Origin: an uncultured Pelagibacteraceae bacterium
GTDB lineage: Bacteria > Pseudomonadota > Alphaproteobacteria > Pelagibacterales > Pelagibacteraceae
Reading direction: 5' to 3'
NCBI GenBank assembly: GCA_902597335.1
Contig: CACJXK010000003.1
Span: 1 to 64,000 of the forward strand
Length of the DNA: 64,000 bases
Every line of letters starts with the position of its first letter. Positions within the stretch are counted from its first letter, which is position 1. Below are positions 53,308 to 60,765 of this stretch, one piece after another. The notes under the pieces are model-generated. The model worked only from the letters and a program-made list of their open reading frames with translations. It did no database searches and was not told the origin of the DNA. The position numbers and the translations under genes are program-made.

Positions 53308-53634
53308 ATGTCAATTTTAGAAAAACTAAATAAAGCAATCATGGAAAAAGATGGTGCAGCAGCTGGTGAGCTGGTGCACGATGACTACAAAATGTTTTCC
53401 CATCTTAAAGGAGAATATGTGCATATGGGTAAGGCAGGTATGGTTGAAGCCGTAAGTAAAGGGATGATGAGTCCCGCAAAATACAGGATCCTTTTTGAAA
53501 ATGATGAAATTGGTTTTGATCATTCGTATGTTACTTATCAAGATGGAAATACAGAAGCTTTGATGTGCTGTTGGAAGTTTAAAGACGGTAAAATCATTGA
53601 ATTAGAAACTGGAGCAACAAAAATACCAAAATAA
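53308..53634 (+). CDS. NTF2-like small protein, paralogue A
   Basis: A 108-residue protein beginning MSILEKLNKAIMEKDGAAAGELVHDDYKMFSH and ending ELETGATKIPK. It is a clear paralogue of the protein at 56126 (same MSILEK start, ENDE-G middle, LETGAT-PK end), both NTF2/SnoaL-like folds. SD sequence GGAACAAT is close to the start. Function unknown. Confidence 0.78.
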   Translation: MSILEKLNKAIMEKDGAAAGELVHDDYKMFSHLKGEYVHMGKAGMVEAVSKGMMSPAKYRILFENDEIGFDHSYVTYQDGNTEALMCCWKFKDGKIIELETGATKIPK

Positions 53635-53658
53635 CTATAAACTTACAAAGGAGTTAAT

Positions 53659-53724
53659 ATGGCCAGCATTGAGTTTAAAGCTTTTGATAAAGCATATGAA
53701 TTTGCTGGGGTTTGGGGGGAATAA
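53659..53724 (+). CDS. 21-residue ORF with strong RBS, leader peptide or gene remnant
   Basis: ATGGCCAGC... encodes MASIEFKAFDKAYEFAGVWGE and stops two bases before the next start. A near-ideal Shine-Dalgarno (AAAGGAG, 5-base spacing) precedes it, stronger than that of the following gene. It might be a coupling leader for 53726, or the 5' end of a formerly longer small protein that lost its remainder. Confidence 0.45.
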   Translation: MASIEFKAFDKAYEFAGVWGE

Positions 53725-53725
53725 A

Positions 53726-53995
53726 ATGGTAAAAATGGTTGGTAACTTTGAGGTAAAAGACTGGGCTCATTGGAAAAAAATGTTTGATGAACATTCTGGC
53801 CCAAGAGAAGCAGCAGGTATTAAAACTATTTACGTTGGAAATGAAATAGAAAATCCAAATAAAGTACATATTGTGATGGAAACACCAGCAGCAGACACTA
53901 TGCAAAAATTTATGCAGAACCCAGAGAATGCTAAAGTAATTGCGGAATCTGGACATAAACAAGAGACAACAGTAATGAGCGTTTGCTCTGATTAA
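53726..53995 (+). CDS. Dimeric ferredoxin-like (ABM-type) small protein
   Basis: An 89-residue protein starting MVKMVGNFEVKDWAHWKKMFDEHSGPREAAGI; the track start upstream is in a different frame from the 21-residue ORF and is less likely. The pattern of beta strand, W..WK..F helix, IYVGNE, KVHIVMETP and MQKFMQNPE is that of DUF3764-like or antibiotic-biosynthesis-monooxygenase folds. Function unknown. Confidence 0.72.
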   Translation: MVKMVGNFEVKDWAHWKKMFDEHSGPREAAGIKTIYVGNEIENPNKVHIVMETPAADTMQKFMQNPENAKVIAESGHKQETTVMSVCSD

Positions 53996-54021
53996 ATTAA
54001 CAAAAAAAAAGGAGATATATT

Positions 54022-54315
54022 ATGTTTGTAAAAATAGAACAAAAACTTTTAAAAGGTTTTAATTCTTGGAAGGAAATGATGCTTGCAAATAGTGAGAAAC
54101 TTAAAAAGTATGGAATGACAATAGCTTTTGCAGGTGCAGATAAAGAAGATGATAATGCTATGACTGTAGTTATTCATTTTGAATCACCCGAGGGCTTAAA
54201 AGGTTTTGGTGGAGATGCAGAACTAACTCAAGCAAGAATAGATTCTGGAGTAATAATGGACCAATCTAAAATGACCATGATGACTGATGAATCTGTAATG
54301 AACCACAAAGGATAA
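54022..54315 (+). CDS. DUF3764-like small protein
   Basis: A 97-residue protein. MFVKIEQKLLKGFNSWKEMMLANSEKLKKYGMTIAFAGADKEDDNAMTVVIHFESPEGLKGF has the strand-helix-strand order of dimeric alpha/beta barrels. Preceded by AAAGGAGATATATT. It is unusually rich in Met near its C-terminus (MTMMTDESVMNH). Confidence 0.7.
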   Translation: MFVKIEQKLLKGFNSWKEMMLANSEKLKKYGMTIAFAGADKEDDNAMTVVIHFESPEGLKGFGGDAELTQARIDSGVIMDQSKMTMMTDESVMNHKG

Positions 54316-54320
54316 TTCTA

Positions 54321-54806
54321 ATGATGAAAAAAATATATGTAATTATGTTTTTTTTAATATTTACAACATCAAGTTTTGCAGATGGTCATAAAGGAAAAAT
54401 TGATCTTAAAGGTTTTATTGTTGGAGATAACAAATTTCTTACTGATAACGAGGGTAACTTTTTAACTTTTACTTACGATGGAGTTGGAGGATTAATGGCA
54501 GTCGAAGGTACAACATTCATGGATAATGCTTCACAATATTGCATTGGCGCAGGTACAATCCCAGGAAAGGGATTTGAAATGGGACACTGTAAAATAAATC
54601 AAATGGATGGGGATACTATTTTTACATACTACGAAATTCCACTTGGAGACTCAATGAATGGTACATTTAAATGCTTAGGGGGAACAGGAAAATATAAAGG
54701 TATAGAATGTAGTGGCGCAACAGGTTACACACAAATTAACTCAGCCCAAGAAAATAAATTTGCCTCATCAATTTATTTTAAAGGTGGATATTCTTTAATG
54801 AAATAA
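54321..54806 (+). CDS. Secreted beta-barrel hypothetical protein
   Basis: A 161-residue protein with signal peptide (KKIYVIMFFLIFTTSSFA). The mature part is beta-rich with four Cys, and GTFKCLGGTGKYKGIECSGATGYT recalls the strand-turn pattern of allene-oxide-cyclase-like or MoaF/avidin-like barrels. It is one of two exported members of this operon; the other is the cupredoxin at 56446. Function unknown. Confidence 0.68.
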   Translation: MMKKIYVIMFFLIFTTSSFADGHKGKIDLKGFIVGDNKFLTDNEGNFLTFTYDGVGGLMAVEGTTFMDNASQYCIGAGTIPGKGFEMGHCKINQMDGDTIFTYYEIPLGDSMNGTFKCLGGTGKYKGIECSGATGYTQINSAQENKFASSIYFKGGYSLMK

Positions 54807-54859
54807 TTGAATAATCATTAGATTAATTTAAAATACGAAATAAAAAAAAGGAAAAAAAA

Positions 54860-55147
54860 ATGAAATACTATATGGTAACTCACACTTTTAAATCTAAAGA
54901 AATGAAAGACAAATTTAACGAGGTTTTAGGCGGCATGTCCAGAGAAGATATGATTAAATCTTCCACTAGCGATAAAGCTAAATGCCAAATGACATATTAC
55001 ACTCCAGGTGATACTATGACAATGTTTTGTCATTGGATGGCAGAAAGTACTGATGCTATTAATGAACAGCTTTCTCAGATGAATGATTTTTTTGAACCTC
55101 ACCAATTTACTGAGGTTAAAGAAGAAGTTTTCGATTTTAACAAATAG
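54860..55147 (+). CDS. Small Met-rich hypothetical protein
   Basis: A 95-residue cytoplasmic protein: MKYYMVTHTFKSKEMKDKFNEVLGGMSREDMIKS, then CQMTYYTPGDTMTMFCHWMAES. The strand-helix order resembles DUF3303-type or other ferredoxin-like folds. It has ten Met in 95 residues. Preceded by AAAAAAAGGAAAAAAAA. Function unknown. Confidence 0.68.
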   Translation: MKYYMVTHTFKSKEMKDKFNEVLGGMSREDMIKSSTSDKAKCQMTYYTPGDTMTMFCHWMAESTDAINEQLSQMNDFFEPHQFTEVKEEVFDFNK

Positions 55148-55156
55148 GAGGAAAAA

Positions 55157-55447
55157 ATGGAAAAAGAAGTTTTAGTGATCGTAGATTTGAAAGAAGGAAA
55201 ACTTGAAAAATTTATGGGATGGATGCAATCAGATGAGGGTATGAGTGTAAGAAAATCAGCAGCTCATCCAGAAAAAACTATAGGAGCAGTAAAGCCAGAT
55301 AAAAGTGGTGTAATGTTTAAAGTATTTGTTCATAATATGGAAAAAATGAAAGAACTAGTATCTGGCACACATCCAGTTGCTAAGCCAATTTACGATGAGT
55401 GTGTTGAGAAAATGACTGCTTGGGATTTGACTAAAGTTGAAATGTAA
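55157..55447 (+). CDS. Small hypothetical protein (ferredoxin-like fold predicted)
   Basis: A 96-residue protein, VLVIVDLKEGKLEKFMGWMQSDEGMSVRKSAAHPEKTIGAVKPDKSGVMFKVFVHNMEKMKELVS, with beta-alpha-beta-beta order like its neighbours. SD AGGAGGAAAAA. It ends one base before the next ORF start. Confidence 0.68.
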   Translation: MEKEVLVIVDLKEGKLEKFMGWMQSDEGMSVRKSAAHPEKTIGAVKPDKSGVMFKVFVHNMEKMKELVSGTHPVAKPIYDECVEKMTAWDLTKVEM

Positions 55448-55448
55448 T

Positions 55449-55772
55449 ATGGCAAAATATTATGTAATTGGAAAAGTAAGTAAGGAGCTTTTACATCGAA
55501 TGCAGAAAGATCCATCAGCTGACAGATTTGCTTCAACAAAAAAAGTTGTTGAAGCTGTAGGAGGTAAAATGATTAGTTATGAGTGGGTTCGTGGTAGATT
55601 TGATGTAATGTGTTGCGTTGAAGGAGACGCTGAAACTGTTGTTGGAATGAAAGTAGCTTTTTTAAATTCAGGACTTATGGATGAATTAATGATCCATGAG
55701 GTAATTGATTATAATAAAGCATTTGGAAAAGCTGCTGATGCAGCCAAATCAGTAGTCAAACCCGCAGAATAA
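55449..55772 (+). CDS. Small hypothetical protein (Lrp/AsnC-ligand-domain-like or GYD-like)
   Basis: A 107-residue protein from MAKYYVIGKVSKELL (the track uses an upstream TTG). VEAVGGKMISYEWVRGRFDVMCCVEGDAETVVGMKVAFLNSGLMDELMIHEVI is a close pattern match to GYD-domain proteins, which form dimeric ferredoxin-like folds. No catalytic residue can be assigned. Confidence 0.7.
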   Translation: MAKYYVIGKVSKELLHRMQKDPSADRFASTKKVVEAVGGKMISYEWVRGRFDVMCCVEGDAETVVGMKVAFLNSGLMDELMIHEVIDYNKAFGKAADAAKSVVKPAE

Positions 55773-55803
55773 ATTATAATTAATTTATTGAAAGGAGAAG
55801 ATA

Positions 55804-56091
55804 ATGAGCGCATATCTATTGGCGAATATAACAGTAAATAACCCTGAGAATTACAAAGAGTACGTTGAGAAAGTAAAATCCATTGTTGAAAAATTTGATG
55901 GAGAGTATTTGGTTAGAGGGGGAGAAATGTCTGTTATAGAAGGTGATTGGCCTCACAAAAGAAATATTGTTATTAAATTTCCATCTCATGAAAAAGCAAT
56001 GGAGTGGTACAATTCTGAAGAATATAAACCAATTAGACAAATAAGACACGACAATGCTGTGTCAAATTCTATAATTGTTGATGGAGTTTAA
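55804..56091 (+). CDS. DUF1330 protein
   Basis: A 95-residue DUF1330 member, a dimeric alpha/beta-barrel group: MSAYLLANITVNNPENYKEYVEKVKSIVEKFDGEYLVRGGEMSVIEGDWPHKRNIVIKFPSHEKAMEWYNSEEYKPIRQIR carries the typical YL-R-G and W-NS-EY-P segments. SD AAAGGAGAAGATA. The family lacks a characterised reaction. Confidence 0.88.
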   Translation: MSAYLLANITVNNPENYKEYVEKVKSIVEKFDGEYLVRGGEMSVIEGDWPHKRNIVIKFPSHEKAMEWYNSEEYKPIRQIRHDNAVSNSIIVDGV

Positions 56092-56125
56092 ATATAATAA
56101 TTTTACAAAAACTAAGGAGATTAAA

Positions 56126-56446
56126 ATGTCAATATTAGAAAAATATAGCGCGGCTATAAAAGATAAAGATGAAGCAGCAATGAATGAGCTTTTGCATGAT
56201 GATTTTAAATTTACTATGCATAAATCAGGTAATACTTTAAGCAAATCTGATGTGATCAAATGGGCCATGAGTGGAGATATTAAACAGAGAGACACTAGAA
56301 TTGTTTACGAAAATGATGAGGTTGGAGTACATCATGCCTTTGTAACATTTGACGATGGTAATGTTGAAGCAGTAATGGCAGTTTACAAATATGATAATGG
56401 AAAAATCATGAGTTTAGAGACTGGCGCAACTCCTATGCCAAAATAA
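56126..56446 (+). CDS. NTF2-like small protein, paralogue B
   Basis: A 106-residue protein starting at the internal MSILEKYSAAIKDKDEAAMNELLHDDFKF of the longer track ORF, just after AAGGAGATTAAA. It is a paralogue of the protein at 53308 and ends LETGATPMPK. Its stop overlaps the cupredoxin start (TAATG). Confidence 0.78.
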   Translation: MSILEKYSAAIKDKDEAAMNELLHDDFKFTMHKSGNTLSKSDVIKWAMSGDIKQRDTRIVYENDEVGVHHAFVTFDDGNVEAVMAVYKYDNGKIMSLETGATPMPK

Positions 56447-56943
56447 TGAAAAAGCTTATACTTTTATTTGTTTTAATAGCCTTTAATTCAAATGCAGCGT
56501 CAATGAAGATGATTGGATCTAAGGGTGATCCGAATGAAGTAACCAGAGTAATAGAAGTAAAGATGTATGACAATTATTATGAACCAAGCTCAATTAAAGT
56601 GAAAAAAGGTGAAACTGTAAAAATAATTGTAAAAAATTTGGGTGAACTTGTTCATGAATATAATATTGCTACAAAAGAGATGCATATAAAACATCAGCCT
56701 GAAATGGCAAGATTAATAGAGCATGATATTTTATTAGGAGATAGTATCGATCATGCTAAGATGAAAGAAATGTCTAAAAAAGATCACTCGCTTGGACATA
56801 AACATGCTAATAGCGTGATGTTAGAACCTAGTAAAACTGGAGAGATAATTTGGAAATTTTCCAAAGATACAGCTTTAGAAATGGCATGCAATATTCCTGG
56901 TCATTACGAAAGTGGAATGGTTGGGCCAATAATTATTGAGTAA
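56446..56943 (+). CDS. Secreted cupredoxin with His-rich insert
   Basis: A 165-residue periplasmic copper protein with signal peptide (KLILLFVLIAFNSNAA). A cupredoxin core begins VIEVKMYDNYYEPSSIKVKKGETVKIIVKNLGELVHEYNI with the first His, and ends MACNIPGHYESGMVGPIIIE with Cys, His and Met. Between them lies an insert containing HIKHQPEM, HDILLGDSIDHAKM and KKDHSLGHKHANS, rich in His and Met and probably able to bind extra copper. It is translationally coupled to the preceding gene. Confidence 0.88.
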   Translation: MKKLILLFVLIAFNSNAASMKMIGSKGDPNEVTRVIEVKMYDNYYEPSSIKVKKGETVKIIVKNLGELVHEYNIATKEMHIKHQPEMARLIEHDILLGDSIDHAKMKEMSKKDHSLGHKHANSVMLEPSKTGEIIWKFSKDTALEMACNIPGHYESGMVGPIIIE

Positions 56944-56992
56944 CATCAAAATTTTGTAGATATTAATTTTAGATAATATTATTCTTTTTTAA

Positions 56993-57328
56993 ATGAGTAA
57001 TATAACTTCTTACATAATATTAATTATTGCAGTTGCTTTAGGGACTGCTGCAAATGGATTTGCTAAAGCTGCGAATGGTTTTACAATTTTTTTACCAAGT
57101 ATTTTTACTGCGATAGCTATAATTGCTTGTATGTACACATTGTCCTTAGTTATGAAAACTATACCTGTTGGAATAACTTATGCTTCATTTGCTGGATTAT
57201 GTATAATTGCAACTTCTATAGTTGGAATTTACAAATTTAATCAAATTCCAGACTTATTTACAATCATTGGTCTAATACTAATCATTTCAGGAGTATTGAT
57301 TGTAAATTTAGTTGGAAAATCAAGTTAA
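56993..57328 (+). CDS. SMR-fold protein lacking the catalytic Glu, paralogue
   Basis: A 111-residue four-TM protein similar in layout to the one at 27729 (same length; KAANGFTIFLPSIF, VPVGITYASFAGL and IIGLILIISGVLIVNLVG anchors). The position equivalent to EmrE Glu14 is again Gly (VALGTAANGFAK). It follows the small-protein operon by 49 bases and is convergent with the DUF952 gene. Confidence 0.83.
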   Translation: MSNITSYIILIIAVALGTAANGFAKAANGFTIFLPSIFTAIAIIACMYTLSLVMKTIPVGITYASFAGLCIIATSIVGIYKFNQIPDLFTIIGLILIISGVLIVNLVGKSS

Positions 57329-57329
57329 C

Positions 57330-57677
57330 TTATTTAATTTCACTTGGTATTTTATGATTGCCATCTTCTTTTAGATCCAAAGAATATTCTTTAACTACAC
57401 AATCTATATCGAAATCTGAGTATAGATGAGGAAACATGTCTCCAGAAGATGAATGTTCCCAAACTAATTTCTGAAGTTTAAGTGCGTCTACTTTTAAAAG
57501 TACTAAATTAGGTTGATTTAAATAAAATTTATTAAGTGTCTGTTTTACTTGATTTATATCAGAAAAATGGATGAAACCGTCCTTTAAATCAAGGGATGTG
57601 CCTTTAAAAATTTTATTTTCTTTTGCATCATTCCATTCAGATTTTGTACAAATTTTGTAAACAAAATCAAAATTCAT
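57330..57677 (-). CDS. DUF952 protein
   Basis: A 115-residue DUF952 member: VYKICTKSEWNDAKENKIFKGTSLDLKDGFIHFSDINQVKQTLNKFY with the GFIHFS motif, LLKVDALKLQKLVWE and MFPHLYSDFD. Function not established; some relatives were annotated as glutathione-S-transferase-like. It ends the hisN - CMD - DUF952 operon. Confidence 0.9.
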   Translation of the reverse strand: MNFDFVYKICTKSEWNDAKENKIFKGTSLDLKDGFIHFSDINQVKQTLNKFYLNQPNLVLLKVDALKLQKLVWEHSSSGDMFPHLYSDFDIDCVVKEYSLDLKEDGNHKIPSEIK

Positions 57678-57678
57678 T

Positions 57679-58071
57679 TTATTTTAGAAAATCATCGACT
57701 TCTACTTGGTATCCCTCAACTAGTCGATTTGTTTCATTTGCCATTCCAACTATTGCAATCATTTCATTTATCATCTCATCAGTGGCACCCTTTTTTTTTG
57801 CGGCCAATGTGTGAGATTTAATACAATACTCACAAGCATTTGTTATTGATACAGCAACATAAATTAATTCTTTAATCTCTGGCGCTAGAGCTCCTTTTTT
57901 CATTACTTGTTGTAGTGATCTCCAAGTCCTTTCTAGCGTTTCTGGACTGTTAGCCATAGTTTTCCAGAAATTTGGAATTTCAGTAATTTGTCTTGCTTCT
58001 TTTATTTCATCAAAAATTTCTTTTACTTTTCCAGATGCTTCTTTATCTGAAATTTTGTTAAACACTGTCAT
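57679..58071 (-). CDS. Carboxymuconolactone decarboxylase/AhpD-family protein
   Basis: A 130-residue helical protein with the CMD/AhpD redox motif ITNACEYCIKSHTLAAKKKGA at about residues 79-99; CxxC and the downstream His are intact, so peroxidase-type activity is possible. It overlaps hisN by 4 bases (ATGA) and precedes DUF952 by one base. Confidence 0.9.
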   Translation of the reverse strand: MTVFNKISDKEASGKVKEIFDEIKEARQITEIPNFWKTMANSPETLERTWRSLQQVMKKGALAPEIKELIYVAVSITNACEYCIKSHTLAAKKKGATDEMINEMIAIVGMANETNRLVEGYQVEVDDFLK

Positions 58072-58886
58072 AATTTTCTCCTTTTAGTTATAGGTTTTAG
58101 TAAACTCTTAATTTTAATGTGAATATTTTTATTTGAAGATGCAAGAATATTACCTGCAAATTTGGCATCCCTATTATCAATTGTTGAAACAATTCCACCT
58201 GATGCATTGATAATTGGTATTAAAGGATGAATATCCCAAATTTTATTACTGCATTGAAACACAACATCAAGCTTACCTTCGCAAACCTGTGCATAAGACA
58301 AAGCATCAGAACAAGGAAATTGCATTAAATTCAAAAATTTTGTAATTTTTTTTTGTTTATTTAAAGAAATTGCACCATGTAAACCTGCTGCTAATTTTAA
58401 ATCTTTAAATTTAGCTTTTTTATTTACGCTAATTTTTTTTCTTTTATTGTTTTCAACTACATATGCAACTTTATCAGATTGGTTGTAATAATATTTTTTG
58501 AGTATTGGAAAATTAGCCAAACCATAAATTGGATTACCTTTATAATTCAATGAAATTAAATTACTCCACGTTGGACTTCCAATTACGAAAGATCGTGTTC
58601 CATCGATTGGATCAATAACCCACGAGTAATCACTTTTTGATTTTTTATATCCAAATTCCTCACCAATGATTTCATGATCTGGAAACTTTTTATTTATCTT
58701 AAACCTTATAAATTTTTCAAATGCTTTGTCTGCTGTAGTAACGGGGTCATATCCTTTACCCTTGATTTTATTTTGAACTTTAAATTTCTTACTCAATTTG
58801 TAGTAATAAAACTTGGATAGATCTTTAGCCAGCTGGTTTAAAAATCTAGGATATGCATTATTATTTGAAATAATTTTTTTGTTCAT
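58068..58886 (-). CDS. hisN: Inositol-monophosphatase-family phosphatase, probable histidinol-phosphatase HisN
   Basis: A 272-residue Mg2+ phosphatase: KGKGYDPVTTADKAFEKFIR, IIGEEFGYKKSKSDYSWVIDPIDGTRSFVIGSPTWSNLISL, and IWDIHPLIPIINASGGIV. The DPVTTADKA and DGTRSFVIGSPTW patterns are those of the HisN subgroup, which hydrolyses histidinol phosphate in actinobacteria and alphaproteobacteria. It is distinct from cysQ at 2739. Other substrates of the IMPase fold remain possible. Confidence 0.85.
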   Translation of the reverse strand: MNKKIISNNNAYPRFLNQLAKDLSKFYYYKLSKKFKVQNKIKGKGYDPVTTADKAFEKFIRFKINKKFPDHEIIGEEFGYKKSKSDYSWVIDPIDGTRSFVIGSPTWSNLISLNYKGNPIYGLANFPILKKYYYNQSDKVAYVVENNKRKKISVNKKAKFKDLKLAAGLHGAISLNKQKKITKFLNLMQFPCSDALSYAQVCEGKLDVVFQCSNKIWDIHPLIPIINASGGIVSTIDNRDAKFAGNILASSNKNIHIKIKSLLKPITKRRKL

Positions 58887-58952
58887 TTTAAGGAAGTACT
58901 ATTTTATTTATCTTGATTAAAGATAAATATAAATTATTTTTAAAAAAGTCAT

Positions 58953-60056
58953 ATGAATATAGAAGTTGAAAATAATAGAATTTTCTTCAACGATGGTAAT
59001 AATAGACAAGAAATTCACCCATTCTGGCTTAGAGAAAGAGTTGAAAATAAAGAGTTCTTAGACGAAATCACACAACAAAGATTATTTGATCCCAGTAATT
59101 TGCAGACCGATATTTTAATAGAAAAAGTAAAATTAGAAAATGATGAATTAGAAATAAATTTCAATGATGGCGTCAAATCATATCTAAAAGTAAGCAATAT
59201 TATTAATGAGTATACTGATCAAAAAATGATCATGAGCTCTATAGAAAAAATTAAATGGGACTCTAATTTAAAAAATTTAAAAAACTTCATCTACAAAGAT
59301 GATATTAGTGAAACTAAGGAAATGTATGACTTGCTTGTTTCTTTTTATCAATATGGATTTGTGATTATTAAAAATGTTCCAACTAAAAATAATTTCATAA
59401 TAAGTTTTGCTAATTCTATTGGTAGTGTCAGAAGAACAAATTTTGGAGAGTTTTTTAATGTTAGATCAATACCTAACCCTAATGATTTAGCTTATACATC
59501 TTATAATTTGGCTCCTCATACGGATAACCCTTATAGAATACCAGTGCCATGTATTCAACTTCTTCATTGTATTGAAAACGAAGTATCTGGTGGCCTATCA
59601 ACTCTTGTTGATGGTTACACTGTAACAGAAGATTTAAAAAATGAATTTAAAGAGTTCTATGAAATTCTTACCAAGACAAAAGTTAAATTTAAATTTATTG
59701 ATAAAGAAGTCATATTAGAAGATTGGTCTGAACTTATAAAGTTAGATGAAAAAAAAGAGTTTAAACAAGTGAGATTTAGCCCTAGACTAGATTATGTGCC
59801 AATATTAAATAAGAAAGATTTAGATTTATATTACAAAGCCAGAAACAAACTTTCAGAATTTTATAATTCAGATAAATATAGAATAGAATTTAAATTAAAT
59901 CGTGGTGATTTATTAATGATGGACAATTATAGATTGCTTCATGGTAGAACTAGTTTCGACTCTAATGAAGGAAATAGATTTCTTCAGGGGTGCTACATTG
60001 ATTATGATAGTACTGAGGGAAAGATAAGACACCTAAAAAGAAAATTTAATATCTAA
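58953..60056 (+). CDS. TauD/TfdA-family 2-oxoglutarate dioxygenase (gamma-butyrobetaine hydroxylase-like)
   Basis: A 367-residue Fe(II)/2OG oxygenase. An N-terminal DUF971-like domain (IHPFWLRERVENKEFLD) precedes the catalytic fold with HxD in LAPHTDNPYRIPVPCIQLLHC and the distal His and Arg in MDNYRLLHGRTSF. This two-domain layout is that of gamma-butyrobetaine dioxygenase and trimethyllysine dioxygenase. The substrate is likely a betaine, but is not proven. Confidence 0.87.
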   Translation: MNIEVENNRIFFNDGNNRQEIHPFWLRERVENKEFLDEITQQRLFDPSNLQTDILIEKVKLENDELEINFNDGVKSYLKVSNIINEYTDQKMIMSSIEKIKWDSNLKNLKNFIYKDDISETKEMYDLLVSFYQYGFVIIKNVPTKNNFIISFANSIGSVRRTNFGEFFNVRSIPNPNDLAYTSYNLAPHTDNPYRIPVPCIQLLHCIENEVSGGLSTLVDGYTVTEDLKNEFKEFYEILTKTKVKFKFIDKEVILEDWSELIKLDEKKEFKQVRFSPRLDYVPILNKKDLDLYYKARNKLSEFYNSDKYRIEFKLNRGDLLMMDNYRLLHGRTSFDSNEGNRFLQGCYIDYDSTEGKIRHLKRKFNI

Positions 60057-60057
60057 A

Positions 60058-60765
60058 TTATCCAAGATTTTGCATAAATGGAATATATTCTAGTAGGTAA
60101 TACCCTAAAGCTTGAAGTTGATTTGTAATCATTAATACTCCAGTAATCAAAAGTAGAGAGCCCCCTGTTTTATTTATAATATTCATTTTTGTTTTTAAAT
60201 TTTTAGAAAAAATCATAAATCTTTGTATTAAATATCCTGATAAAATAAATGGTAAAGCAAGGCCTAATGAATAAAATGATAAAAGTAAAATTCCTTTATT
60301 TATGCTTTCCTCTGTAGATGCTATTGCTAATATTGATCCAAGAATAGGTCCAATGCAAGGTGTCCAACCAAAACCAAATGCCATACCAACTAAAATTGAA
60401 CTAAATATCCCTGATTTTTTATCTGCTTGAAACCTTTTTTCGTAATTTAAAAACTTTAAATTAATCACACCTATAATTTGAAGTGAGAAAACTATAATAA
60501 TTGTGCCTGCAACAATTCTTAGAGTATTAGAGTTGTCTAGCACTAATGATCCTAAAAACGTTGCTGTTGCTCCAAAACTAATAAAAACAATTGAAAATCC
60601 GACAGTAAAAAGAACTATTGGAAATAAATTTATACTCTTTTTTTCAAGTAGTTCGCTAAGAGTTGAGCCAGATATATATGAGATATATCCTGGAATAAGT
60701 GGCAATACGCAAGGGGATAAAAAACTTATTAAACCTGCGCTAAATGCAAGAAATATTTCTATCAT
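60058..60765 (-). CDS. ccdA: Cytochrome c biogenesis protein CcdA
   Basis: A 235-residue six-TM thiol-disulfide carrier. Redox cysteines are in FLSPCVLPLIPGYISYISG (TM1) and FGWTPCIGPILGSILAIA (TM4). It moves reducing power to the periplasm for haem attachment to cytochrome c and possibly to thioredoxin-like proteins such as the one at 10256. It starts in a one-base overlap with the ppc stop. Confidence 0.93.
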   Translation of the reverse strand: MIEIFLAFSAGLISFLSPCVLPLIPGYISYISGSTLSELLEKKSINLFPIVLFTVGFSIVFISFGATATFLGSLVLDNSNTLRIVAGTIIIVFSLQIIGVINLKFLNYEKRFQADKKSGIFSSILVGMAFGFGWTPCIGPILGSILAIASTEESINKGILLLSFYSLGLALPFILSGYLIQRFMIFSKNLKTKMNIINKTGGSLLLITGVLMITNQLQALGYYLLEYIPFMQNLG

